Shown piece after piece: positions 55,331 through 63,225 of a stretch of DNA of 64,000 nt. A model generated the notes under the pieces. The model ran no database searches. It was not told the DNA's origin and saw nothing but the letters and a program-made list of their open reading frames with translations. Numbering within the stretch: the first letter of the stretch is position 1; each line of letters starts with the position of its first letter. This stretch comes from Cetobacterium somerae (GTDB taxonomy: Bacteria > Fusobacteriota > Fusobacteriia > Fusobacteriales > Fusobacteriaceae). Where the stretch lies: the NCBI RefSeq assembly GCF_022430525.1, contig NZ_CP092520.1, positions 248,001-312,000 of the forward strand. Reading direction: 5' to 3'. Made by a program: the position numbers and the translations under genes.

Positions 55331-56308
55331 ATGGTTATTTTAAATGTTAAAAATCTTTCTATAGAAGAAATTTCTAAAGTTAATAGAGTTGTTGTGGATG
55401 AAATCTCATTTTCTTTAAAAAAAAGTGAAGTCTTAGGAATCGTTGGTGAAAGTGGTAGTGGTAAAACTGTTACTGCTATGAGTCTTTTAAATCTATTGTC
55501 TGATGATTTAAAAATTTCAAAAGGCTCTATTTGCTTTTTAAATAAAAATCTTTGCAATGTTTCAGAAAAAGAGTTAGAAGAAATTAGAGGTAATAGTTTT
55601 TCTATTGTATTTCAAAATCCAATTAGTTCATTAAATCCTTTAATGAAAGTTGGAAAACAAATTTCAGAGGTAATTAAAAAACATCAAAATTTAGATAAAA
55701 ATCAAAGGCTTAATAGGACTTTTGAAGTTTTATCAGATGTAGGATTTAAAGATAACTTTATAGAAATATATCACAAATATCCCCATGAACTTAGTGGTGG
55801 ACAAGGTCAAAGAATTGGTATTGCTATGGCTATCGCTAATAATCCAAAGATTATTATTGCTGATGAACCAACAACTGCCTTAGATAAAAATACTCAAGAA
55901 CAAATTTTAAAACTTTTAAAAGATATTCAAAAAAAATACCAAACTTCTATTATTTTAATTTCTCATGATTTAGATATTATTAAAAATTTTACTGATAATG
56001 CTTTAATTATGTATTTTGGACAAATCGTAGAAAGTGGTAGTACACATGATATCTTTTTAAATCCACGCCATCACTATACCAAAGGGCTTTTAGATTCTCT
56101 TCCCGAAAACTTCAGAAAAGGAGAACCGATTAAAGTGATGAAAGGTGGAATTCCAAATATAAATGATAATATTGAAGGATGCTTTTTTTCTCCTAGATGT
56201 CCTGAAGTTACAGAAAATTGTAAAAAAAATAGAATTGACTACATTTTAGATGAAAAAAATAATAAAGGAATTAGGTGCATAAATCCTATAAAGGAAAAAA
56301 AATTATGA
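55331..56308 (+). CDS. ABC importer ATPase, DppD type
   Basis: 325 residues. Walker A GESGSGKTVTAMS, signature ELSGGQGQRIGIAMA, Walker B IIIADEPTTALDK, plus a C-terminal oligopeptide-transporter extension with CFFSPRCPEVTENC (four-cysteine iron-sulfur-type site usual for DppD/OppD). Note Gln-Gly-Gln in the signature. Confidence 0.92.
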   Translation: MVILNVKNLSIEEISKVNRVVVDEISFSLKKSEVLGIVGESGSGKTVTAMSLLNLLSDDLKISKGSICFLNKNLCNVSEKELEEIRGNSFSIVFQNPISSLNPLMKVGKQISEVIKKHQNLDKNQRLNRTFEVLSDVGFKDNFIEIYHKYPHELSGGQGQRIGIAMAIANNPKIIIADEPTTALDKNTQEQILKLLKDIQKKYQTSIILISHDLDIIKNFTDNALIMYFGQIVESGSTHDIFLNPRHHYTKGLLDSLPENFRKGEPIKVMKGGIPNINDNIEGCFFSPRCPEVTENCKKNRIDYILDEKNNKGIRCINPIKEKKL

Positions 56309-56985
56309 AAAATAAAATAATTTTTAAAATAAAAAATTTAAATAAAAAGTTTAAAAACTCTATGATTTTGGATAATGTTAATTTTGACATTTTTGAAGGA
56401 GAAACACTTGGAATTGTAGGTCCCAGTGGATGTGGAAAAAGTACCTTTGGTAAAATTCTGCTTTTACTTTTATCCCCTAATTCTGGAGAGATTATATATA
56501 AAAATAAAAATATATTTGATTATAACAAGAATGAAATTTTAGAATTTCGTAAAGATGTTCAAATGGTTCTACAAGATCCATATCTTTCTCTAAATCCTAG
56601 AAAAAATATTAAGTGGCATTTAGAAGAACCACTAGCTGTATTAAATTACCCTAAAAATGAACGACTAAAAAAAATACTTTCTATGTTAGAATTAGTTGGT
56701 TTATCAAAAGATTATTTAGATAAATATCCTAACCAATTAAGTGGAGGACAGAAACAACGGGTTCTAATTTTAGCTGCCTTACTTATAAATCCTAAAATTA
56801 TTGTTTTAGATGAATCTGTTTCCGCTTTAGACATCTCTGTTCAAGCTCAAATTCTAAATCTTTTAGTTGAGCTACAACAAAAATTAAATCTAACATATAT
56901 TTTTATATCTCATGATTTAAATGTTGTAAAGTATATGTGTGATCGTATTATTTCTTTTGAAAATGGAAAAGTCATAGATATATAA
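56305..56985 (+). CDS. ABC importer ATPase, DppF type
   Basis: 226 residues from ATG 56305 (overlapping the previous stop as ATGA). Walker A GPSGCGKSTFGKI, signature QLSGGQKQRVLILAAL, Walker B IIVLDESVSALDIS. Shorter than usual DppF (about 320): the C-terminal oligopeptide extension is absent and the protein ends shortly after the His switch. Operon ends with a terminator. Confidence 0.9.
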   Translation: MKNKIIFKIKNLNKKFKNSMILDNVNFDIFEGETLGIVGPSGCGKSTFGKILLLLLSPNSGEIIYKNKNIFDYNKNEILEFRKDVQMVLQDPYLSLNPRKNIKWHLEEPLAVLNYPKNERLKKILSMLELVGLSKDYLDKYPNQLSGGQKQRVLILAALLINPKIIVLDESVSALDISVQAQILNLLVELQQKLNLTYIFISHDLNVVKYMCDRIISFENGKVIDI

Positions 56986-57013
56986 AAAAAGGGTTTATGC
57001 AACCCTTTTTTTT
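56986..57013. terminator. Bidirectional intrinsic terminator
   Basis: AAAAAGGGTT and AACCCTTTTT arms around TATGC, followed by more T. Separates the importer operon (+) from the convergent flavin reductase gene (-), whose stop lies inside the right T-run. Confidence 0.9.
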
Positions 57014-58694
57014 ATTGTTGATTTATAAATTTAACTGCATTTTCTCCTGCAATACGTCCAAATATAACTGCAGCACTATATGCAGCGCTACTATTTGTTA
57101 CTTCTCCAGCAGCAAATACTCCTGGAACTACATTACCTTCTACATCTAAAACTTCAGTTTTTTCATTTGCTACTACTCCACCTCTAGTCATATGAACAGC
57201 TGATTCAACTTGAACACCATAGAATGGCCCTTCTGTTCTAAACTCTCTTTTAAATGGTTTCGCTCTAAATGGATCTTGCTCTTCCCCACGTATTGCTTTA
57301 TTAAAGTGATCTCTTGTAGCTATCAATTTATCTGCTGGTACACCTAATTTTTGTGCTAACTCTTCTAAAGTATCAGCTTTTACATGATATCCCTTTGCTG
57401 TATGTTTTTGTAAACGATAGCTAGCTTCATATAAAGCTTGATCATATATATAAAAGGCTTTTCCTTCTGGTTGTGCTAATATTGTTTGAGCAGCTTTAAA
57501 TCTATCATTTTTAGAGATATTCTCGTTTAAGAATCTTTCTCCATTTGCGTTTACTAACATGAAGCCATCTCCACCACCTGTTAGATCTCTAGTAGTTCTA
57601 ACTATAAATGGGAATAAATTTAGTTCATCTAAATTGGCTAGTTGCATATTATTCTCTTCAAATACAGGAATAAAATCTCCTGTTGCTCCAAGTTGATTTG
57701 AAGTTTGTAACTTTTCAGTTCCTGGAGAGTACTTAGCTAGTAACTCTTTGTTTGCCGAAAATCCTCCTGTTGCCATTACAATAGCTTTTGCTTTTATATC
57801 ATAAAAGTTATTTCCATTTTGAACTTTAACTCCTTTAATAGTTCCATCTTCTACTATTAAATCTGTCCCTTTTGTTCCCGTTCTTATATCTATACCTAAA
57901 CTCTTAGCTTTTGCTTCCATTCCATCTTGTACTTCTTCTCCAGCATAAGCATCCTTTTCAGCCATATGCCCTCTTTTTCCGTAATAATGATTTAATTTTA
58001 CTCCCATTTCTCTTAACCAAGAATCTAATTTTGAAGCTCCTTCTGCTTGAGCTCTAGTTCTTTCTGGAGTATCCATCCAGTTTGTATTATCAGCAATTAA
58101 TTTCTCAACAGAATCTTCCACACCTGCTTTTTTTTCTGCTTCTGAATTAATAAGATCATAGAAATTCATATCATACTTTCCATTACCACTTAATATATCT
58201 AATTTTTCAATTAATATTATATTATTTAATCCAGCTTCTTTTGCAGATATTGCTGCTGCAAGACCTGCTGGTCCTCCACCAACTATAACTAAATCTGTAG
58301 ACACTGGCTCTAAATATGCCACTGGTTGCTCTGGCCCTGCCGTTTTTACAGTTATTCTACCGAAATCTTTTCCACCCTCTTTTAATGCTGCGGCTACTGC
58401 TCTTTTAACTCCTAAAGATGTGTATGTTGCTCCTGATACACTATCAACTATTGGAGATTGAGCTTTCAAGATTCTATCTTTTAAAATTGGAAATGATCTT
58501 GACATTATATGTGAAGTTTCATTATCTGAAACTAGTTCAAGATTTTCAATCTTATCTCCTTTTGTAATTACATTTACTTTAATCTCTCCAGAAAATCCAT
58601 TTCCTTTACCTATAATAGATTTTTCCTTCTCACCGCAAGCCATTAACATTAAACTTGCTAAAAAAATTGCTAATTTACACCTGTTTACTTTCAT
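57012..58694 (-). CDS. FMN-binding, FAD-dependent reductase lipoprotein (flavocytochrome/fumarate reductase-like)
   Basis: 560 residues. Lipoprotein signal ending LMAC, an FMN_bind domain (about 30-105) with the flavinylation motif VSGATYTS, then a FAD domain starting DLVIVGGGPAGLAAAISA (about 132). It ends GVFAAGEVTNSSAAYSAAVI with FGRIAGENA. The expected GANRLGG segment, which carries a substrate Arg in fumarate reductases, is absent, and HMTRGGV replaces HHTMGGV. So the acceptor is probably not fumarate. Membrane-anchored, facing out; reduces an unsaturated carboxylate or similar electron acceptor. Confidence 0.85.
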   Translation of the reverse strand: MKVNRCKLAIFLASLMLMACGEKEKSIIGKGNGFSGEIKVNVITKGDKIENLELVSDNETSHIMSRSFPILKDRILKAQSPIVDSVSGATYTSLGVKRAVAAALKEGGKDFGRITVKTAGPEQPVAYLEPVSTDLVIVGGGPAGLAAAISAKEAGLNNIILIEKLDILSGNGKYDMNFYDLINSEAEKKAGVEDSVEKLIADNTNWMDTPERTRAQAEGASKLDSWLREMGVKLNHYYGKRGHMAEKDAYAGEEVQDGMEAKAKSLGIDIRTGTKGTDLIVEDGTIKGVKVQNGNNFYDIKAKAIVMATGGFSANKELLAKYSPGTEKLQTSNQLGATGDFIPVFEENNMQLANLDELNLFPFIVRTTRDLTGGGDGFMLVNANGERFLNENISKNDRFKAAQTILAQPEGKAFYIYDQALYEASYRLQKHTAKGYHVKADTLEELAQKLGVPADKLIATRDHFNKAIRGEEQDPFRAKPFKREFRTEGPFYGVQVESAVHMTRGGVVANEKTEVLDVEGNVVPGVFAAGEVTNSSAAYSAAVIFGRIAGENAVKFINQQ

Positions 58695-58707
58695 TATTAC
58701 CCCTTTT

Positions 58708-58765
58708 AATTTTCTTTGAACAAATATTCAAAGAAAATTTTAGCACATAATGACTTTTTTATCAA
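58708..58765 (-). promoter_or_regulatory. Promoter and large operator dyad of the flavin reductase gene
   Basis: Minus strand TTGATA (58765-58760), 17-bp spacer, TAAAAT (58742-58737). A 32-bp dyad (58708-58739) with perfect 13-bp arms AATTTTCTTTGAA and TTCAAAGAAAATT around a 6-nt spacer starts within the -10 box and covers the predicted start of transcription, a classic repressor position. It could alternatively fold as a leader hairpin. Confidence 0.6.
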
Positions 58766-58783
58766 TGTTTTTAACTATTTTTT

Positions 58784-59710
58784 TTAAAATATATATTCAA
58801 AACCACATCTAATTTTCATATATAGTCCAGATTCTGAAACACTTGAAAATTTTGTTTTTACTTCTTCAAAATTATATCCAGTTACTCCAATTTTCGCAAA
58901 AATTCGTAACTTCTCTGTTAAATCTTGACTATAGAGCAAGTATGGACCTATATTGAATTTAAAGGATTTATCTTGATCTGTGTTTCTATAATAATTATAC
59001 GAATCAATTTCTGAATCCAATGAAAATGCGAAGTTTTCGTTTAAATCATATGTCCATCTAAAATTATTTTCGATTCTAAATAAATATGTTCCTTTATTAT
59101 TTCCGTAATCTAAATATTCATTATAAATTGTGAAAAAATTCTGGAATCCATAACCTAAATTTATACTTCCTGTTAAATTTCCCTCTAAAGAATATCCGTC
59201 TCGAGAGTTTGTGTCAATAGATGAAAGAAAAGAATCAAATCCCCAATAAGATCCACCCAAACCAATATCTGAATTTGTTCGAACTCTATATCTGATTGAA
59301 TATTTATTTTCCTTAAAATTTTCTCCAAAGTCTCCAGCTATATCACTTACATTATATTTAATGTATGGTCCTATATCTCTAGACCAACTTTTTCCAAAAG
59401 CTTCTTTTTCTTTTAATTTTTTATATAAAGAAAATGTATTTTCCCAACCATCTGTATTAGAGTTTTTATCATACTTTTTTTCAATATCGTAATCAAAAGT
59501 CCAATTTTCTCTTAATTTTGATGTTCCAGTTCCAATTTTCCATTTATAATATTCTTTTCCATCTTTATTTTCTAACTCTCCATAATTCTGATATAGGTTA
59601 TTCTCTGATTCTTCTAAATAAAAATTTAGTATTTCCCGTCCAACACTAAAAGAACTTACATGAAGTAGTAGAAATGTACATATAACATTCTTAATATTCA
59701 TCTCCCACAT
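58784..59710 (-). CDS. Putative outer-membrane beta-barrel protein at the end of the pel operon
   Basis: 308 residues; MWEM could be extra and ATG 59701 (MNIKNVICTFLLLHVSSFS, a signal peptide) fits better, but ribosome binding sites do not decide. The mature part is a run of alternating-residue beta strands rich in Tyr, Phe, Asn and Gly (for example SIRYRVRTNSDIGLGGSYWG) ending in FEYIF, a BAM-type C-terminus. It overlaps pelG by up to 20 bp. It may supply an outer-membrane step of Pel export, but this is positional inference. Confidence 0.7.
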   Translation of the reverse strand: MWEMNIKNVICTFLLLHVSSFSVGREILNFYLEESENNLYQNYGELENKDGKEYYKWKIGTGTSKLRENWTFDYDIEKKYDKNSNTDGWENTFSLYKKLKEKEAFGKSWSRDIGPYIKYNVSDIAGDFGENFKENKYSIRYRVRTNSDIGLGGSYWGFDSFLSSIDTNSRDGYSLEGNLTGSINLGYGFQNFFTIYNEYLDYGNNKGTYLFRIENNFRWTYDLNENFAFSLDSEIDSYNYYRNTDQDKSFKFNIGPYLLYSQDLTEKLRIFAKIGVTGYNFEEVKTKFSSVSESGLYMKIRCGFEYIF

Positions 59711-61808
59711 ACACTCCCTTTCTATTAAAGCCTTCTCTATCTACTCCATTTTCATCATAACCATTTTTATCATAGCCCTCTTTATCATAATTAGTATCAT
59801 ATGAAGTAATTACTTCACTATTATTTTCTAAATCATCTTTTGGTTTTTTATTTCCAGCTTGATCATAGCCATTCTTATTATAGCCTTCTTGATTATAACC
59901 TTCATAATTATAACCGGCTTTATTATAATAATTATTGGTTTCTTTATTTAGACCATACCATGTCCACCCATTTTTATCGTACTCTGTCATTGTTTCTCTA
60001 TTTATTCCTTGAAAATCAAAACCTTTTTTGTCATAGTCGGTTTTAGTTATTCTATTATATCCCGTATAATCAAATCCTCTTTCATCAACATTTTTTCCAG
60101 TATCACTGTTGATTCCACCAAAATCAAAATTAAAATAATCATATGGTGAATCTGTGTACACATTCCATCCCTCTTTTGTAAAACCTCTTGAATTTATTCC
60201 TTCTTGATTATAACCTTCATAATTATAACCAGCCTTATTATAATAACTCATTGTATTCCAGTTTCTTTTAGTTTTTTTATTAAATCCATCTTTTGTATGA
60301 GTATTTGTACAACCACTTAAAAATAGAAGTATAACTATAATCACTGGAAATAACAGCTTACGATTTAATATTTTCTCTAATTTTTCAATAAAAGGTGCTT
60401 CAATATTAAAGGTAAAATTCTGTTTATAAAAAGTAATATAATTTAATTCTTGCGCTATTTTATCTAGCATTATTTCTGATAAAATAAGAGATAAAAATGC
60501 TGCTATAAAAAAACCAAGTCCCGTATATTCTTTTCCCATTAATGATGTTAGTATTGAAAAAGAAGTGCTTAAAAAGAAAAATACCATTGAGACCAATAAA
60601 GCTTCTTTTCTAGAATCAAAATATAAAAATATCGTTATATACACAGATATAAAAACGGTACAATAGGCTCCAAAAATCATAACTCTAAATAAATCCAGTA
60701 GATATAAATCCATTCCATATTTCAAAAATATGATTTTAGATAAAAGAGCTACTGAAAAGGAAACAAAAAATTGCAACTCCATTATATAATAGATTTCCTC
60801 TTTTAATACATCAATCATTTTTTTCTTTTCAATATTTATATCAACTAAATTTCCATTTAATGTTAAAAGAGCGTAGTACTTCTTATAAATCGGAAAAAAT
60901 TTAGTCTCCATAAATACTAAAAAATAAATCATCGTTGGAATTGTTAAAAAGAAAGCATAGAATACTGCTACTTCATATAAGGGTGAACTTAAAAATACTC
61001 CTCCTACTCTATATGAATCACCATATATCCAATTTACAAATATGTGTGACCACATTCCAAAATTAAAAAATATTCCAATAAAACTTAAAGATGTATATCG
61101 CTTAAATGCTCTTAAAAATTCAAATTCGCTTTCATCTGAATCTTCAAATATATATGTTAAATATGAAAATAGCATAAAAAATGTTATTCCTATCCCAATT
61201 GTATAAGATAATATAATCGAATAAGCTAAATTATTTTTAAAAAATTCATTGTCTGAATACTTTAAAATATATCCACCTAATGCTATTGCTGTAATATTCC
61301 CTATTATATAAGCCAATATTGAGTAACTATAATTTTTTACTGCTGATATATAGTTCATACTTACCCAAATTCCAGATAAAAAACAAAATAAAGATGTAAG
61401 CGTAAATATATAAAACCAAGATAAATCTTGACCTTTAAAATATAAAATTCCTATAAAAAAGGCTATTATTAATATAAACTTTATTGTTCCTATATACGTT
61501 GCTTTTAATTTTTTTTGTTCATTTGAATATATACAATCTGATATAAACCTTGTTATAAGATATTGAACTGCTCCTGTTAAAAGTTGAGAAAAAATGAAAG
61601 AATATACTATTCCTGTCATAAAAAGATTTCTCTCTCCTCTTGATAAAATATACTGTTTCCCAATAAACATAAGAATATTTAAAGTTATAACGGTTATTAA
61701 CCATGGGCCTACTCCGATAAGAGCCGAATAGGCCATAGCCTTTATATCTTGAAAGGTATTATTATCGTCTGAAAATAGATTTTTTAATTCAAATCCTATT
61801 CCTGCCAT
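59691..61808 (-). CDS. pelG: PelG exopolysaccharide transporter fused to a lipoprotein-like repeat domain
   Basis: 705 residues against about 456 in Pseudomonas PelG. Starts with the PelG signature MAGIGFELKNLF and has about 12 membrane helices to residue 470. After KLEKILNRK comes a hydrophobic segment and LFLSGC (Cys about 500), which looks like a lipoprotein signal. The remaining 205 residues are Gly-aromatic pentapeptides such as GYNYE, GYNQE, GFTKE and GYDKN. No stop, shift or plausible start separates the two parts. PelG moves the Pel polymer across the inner membrane with PelD/E/F. Confidence 0.88.
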   Translation of the reverse strand: MAGIGFELKNLFSDDNNTFQDIKAMAYSALIGVGPWLITVITLNILMFIGKQYILSRGERNLFMTGIVYSFIFSQLLTGAVQYLITRFISDCIYSNEQKKLKATYIGTIKFILIIAFFIGILYFKGQDLSWFYIFTLTSLFCFLSGIWVSMNYISAVKNYSYSILAYIIGNITAIALGGYILKYSDNEFFKNNLAYSIILSYTIGIGITFFMLFSYLTYIFEDSDESEFEFLRAFKRYTSLSFIGIFFNFGMWSHIFVNWIYGDSYRVGGVFLSSPLYEVAVFYAFFLTIPTMIYFLVFMETKFFPIYKKYYALLTLNGNLVDINIEKKKMIDVLKEEIYYIMELQFFVSFSVALLSKIIFLKYGMDLYLLDLFRVMIFGAYCTVFISVYITIFLYFDSRKEALLVSMVFFFLSTSFSILTSLMGKEYTGLGFFIAAFLSLILSEIMLDKIAQELNYITFYKQNFTFNIEAPFIEKLEKILNRKLLFPVIIVILLFLSGCTNTHTKDGFNKKTKRNWNTMSYYNKAGYNYEGYNQEGINSRGFTKEGWNVYTDSPYDYFNFDFGGINSDTGKNVDERGFDYTGYNRITKTDYDKKGFDFQGINRETMTEYDKNGWTWYGLNKETNNYYNKAGYNYEGYNQEGYNKNGYDQAGNKKPKDDLENNSEVITSYDTNYDKEGYDKNGYDENGVDREGFNRKGVYVGDEY
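59884..59931 (-). repeat. 48-bp direct repeat inside pelG, copy 1
   Basis: Encodes YYNKAGYNYEGYNQEG. Differs from the copy at 60199-60246 at two bases, both silent. The near-identity at DNA level suggests recent duplication or gene conversion within the repeat domain. Confidence 0.9.
60199..60246 (-). repeat. 48-bp direct repeat inside pelG, copy 2
   Basis: Second copy of the unit described at 59884-59931, 315 bp away, in the same frame. Confidence 0.9.
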
Positions 61809-61812
61809 ATTA

Positions 61813-63225
61813 CTACTCTCCTAACTCTTTATATAATCTTTTGTACGAATCTATAAACTGTTTCTTTGAATAGTATTTTTTTACTATCTCTTTTCCATTT
61901 TTACCCATCTCTTTTATTTTTTCTCTATTTTGAAAAAGTGAAACTATAGAATCCCCTAAATCTGAGTATGAAGTTGGTGGAACAATTATTCCAGCCTCAC
62001 CCTCAGGCTTTTCTTTTAAAATTTCTCTACAATTCCCTACATCTGTAGCTATAAATGGTATTCCACAAGCTAATCCTTCTAAGATACTAAGAGGTTGTCC
62101 TTCTGAAATTGATGTAAGCATTAAAAAATCTAAAAATTTATAATATTCTTTTACATCTGCTCTACCAGTAAAAATAACATAATTTTTTAAATCCAAATTT
62201 TCAACCAATTCTAAACATTCATTATAATATTCTTCATTTTCTTCTATTGGTCCTATTAAAAAAAGTTTTGTATTTCTAAGTTTAGGTAATGCCATTTTAA
62301 ATCCTTTTAGCATCATTTTCACGTCTTTTATTGGTACAACTCTTAAAACTGAACCTATATTAAATCCTTCTCTTTTTTCTCTAATAACTTTTTCATAAGC
62401 CTCAATATCAATACCATTTGGAATCACTTCACATTTTTTAAAATTTGCCCCATTTTCAATTTGTAGTTTTCTATTATATTCAAATAAAGATATTATTTTG
62501 TCACATCTATCATAAGTTAATCTCGATAAAAAATAAAAAAAATCTATCCAAATTTTTTTAAAATCTTTCTCTATCCATTTAGCTCCAATAACTTCCTCTT
62601 CTCTTTCACGAGGATAAATTCCGTGTTCTGTTAAAAGTAACGAGCCTCCATTTTTAAGCTTTGCAACTACTGATATATACCCAGAGTACCCCGTTGCCAC
62701 AGGATGGTATATATCTGCTTTAGGTAAAGTTTCTTGAGATAGAGAAATCATATTCAAAAATATATTTCTATATGTCCAATAAAAAGTATTAAAACCTATT
62801 TTACTATAATTCTCATTATAATATTTTAATAAACTATTCCAAAAACTTTTATTAATTATTATCTCTAATGGATTACCATATTTTTTATCTGATATTTTTT
62901 CTATAATTTTTATGACTTCTTCAGAGTTAGTATTGTTAAAATTTAAAATTTTCTCTATATCTCCCTCTAATTTTTTGAAATCAAATCTATTTTTTAAAAC
63001 TTTAAATGGTGAAATTTCATAGTTTTTATCTAAAACTATATTTTTAATTTCTATTATATTTTTAGGTATTTCATATTTTATTTTTGCAAAATCCAAATTT
63101 GGTATTATACATACAATGGAAAATGTATGTTCCTCATTAGATTTTACTAATTCTTGAATCCATGAGGAAACTCCACCTACAACATATGGATAAGACCCTT
63201 CACATATCAAACAGATTTTTGCCAT
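61813..63225 (-). CDS. pelF: PelF exopolysaccharide glycosyltransferase (GT4)
   Basis: 470 residues. N-terminal CLICEGSYPYVVGGVSSWIQ is the PelF signature (GGVSSW), followed by TEHGIYPREREEEV and a GT4 donor domain with VRVVPIKDVK-type and SISEGQPLSILEGLACGIPF. Cytoplasmic enzyme that polymerises the Pel polysaccharide from UDP-amino sugars. Overlaps pelE by 19 bp and lies 4 bp ahead of pelG: one operon. Confidence 0.93.
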   Translation of the reverse strand: MAKICLICEGSYPYVVGGVSSWIQELVKSNEEHTFSIVCIIPNLDFAKIKYEIPKNIIEIKNIVLDKNYEISPFKVLKNRFDFKKLEGDIEKILNFNNTNSEEVIKIIEKISDKKYGNPLEIIINKSFWNSLLKYYNENYSKIGFNTFYWTYRNIFLNMISLSQETLPKADIYHPVATGYSGYISVVAKLKNGGSLLLTEHGIYPREREEEVIGAKWIEKDFKKIWIDFFYFLSRLTYDRCDKIISLFEYNRKLQIENGANFKKCEVIPNGIDIEAYEKVIREKREGFNIGSVLRVVPIKDVKMMLKGFKMALPKLRNTKLFLIGPIEENEEYYNECLELVENLDLKNYVIFTGRADVKEYYKFLDFLMLTSISEGQPLSILEGLACGIPFIATDVGNCREILKEKPEGEAGIIVPPTSYSDLGDSIVSLFQNREKIKEMGKNGKEIVKKYYSKKQFIDSYKRLYKELGE

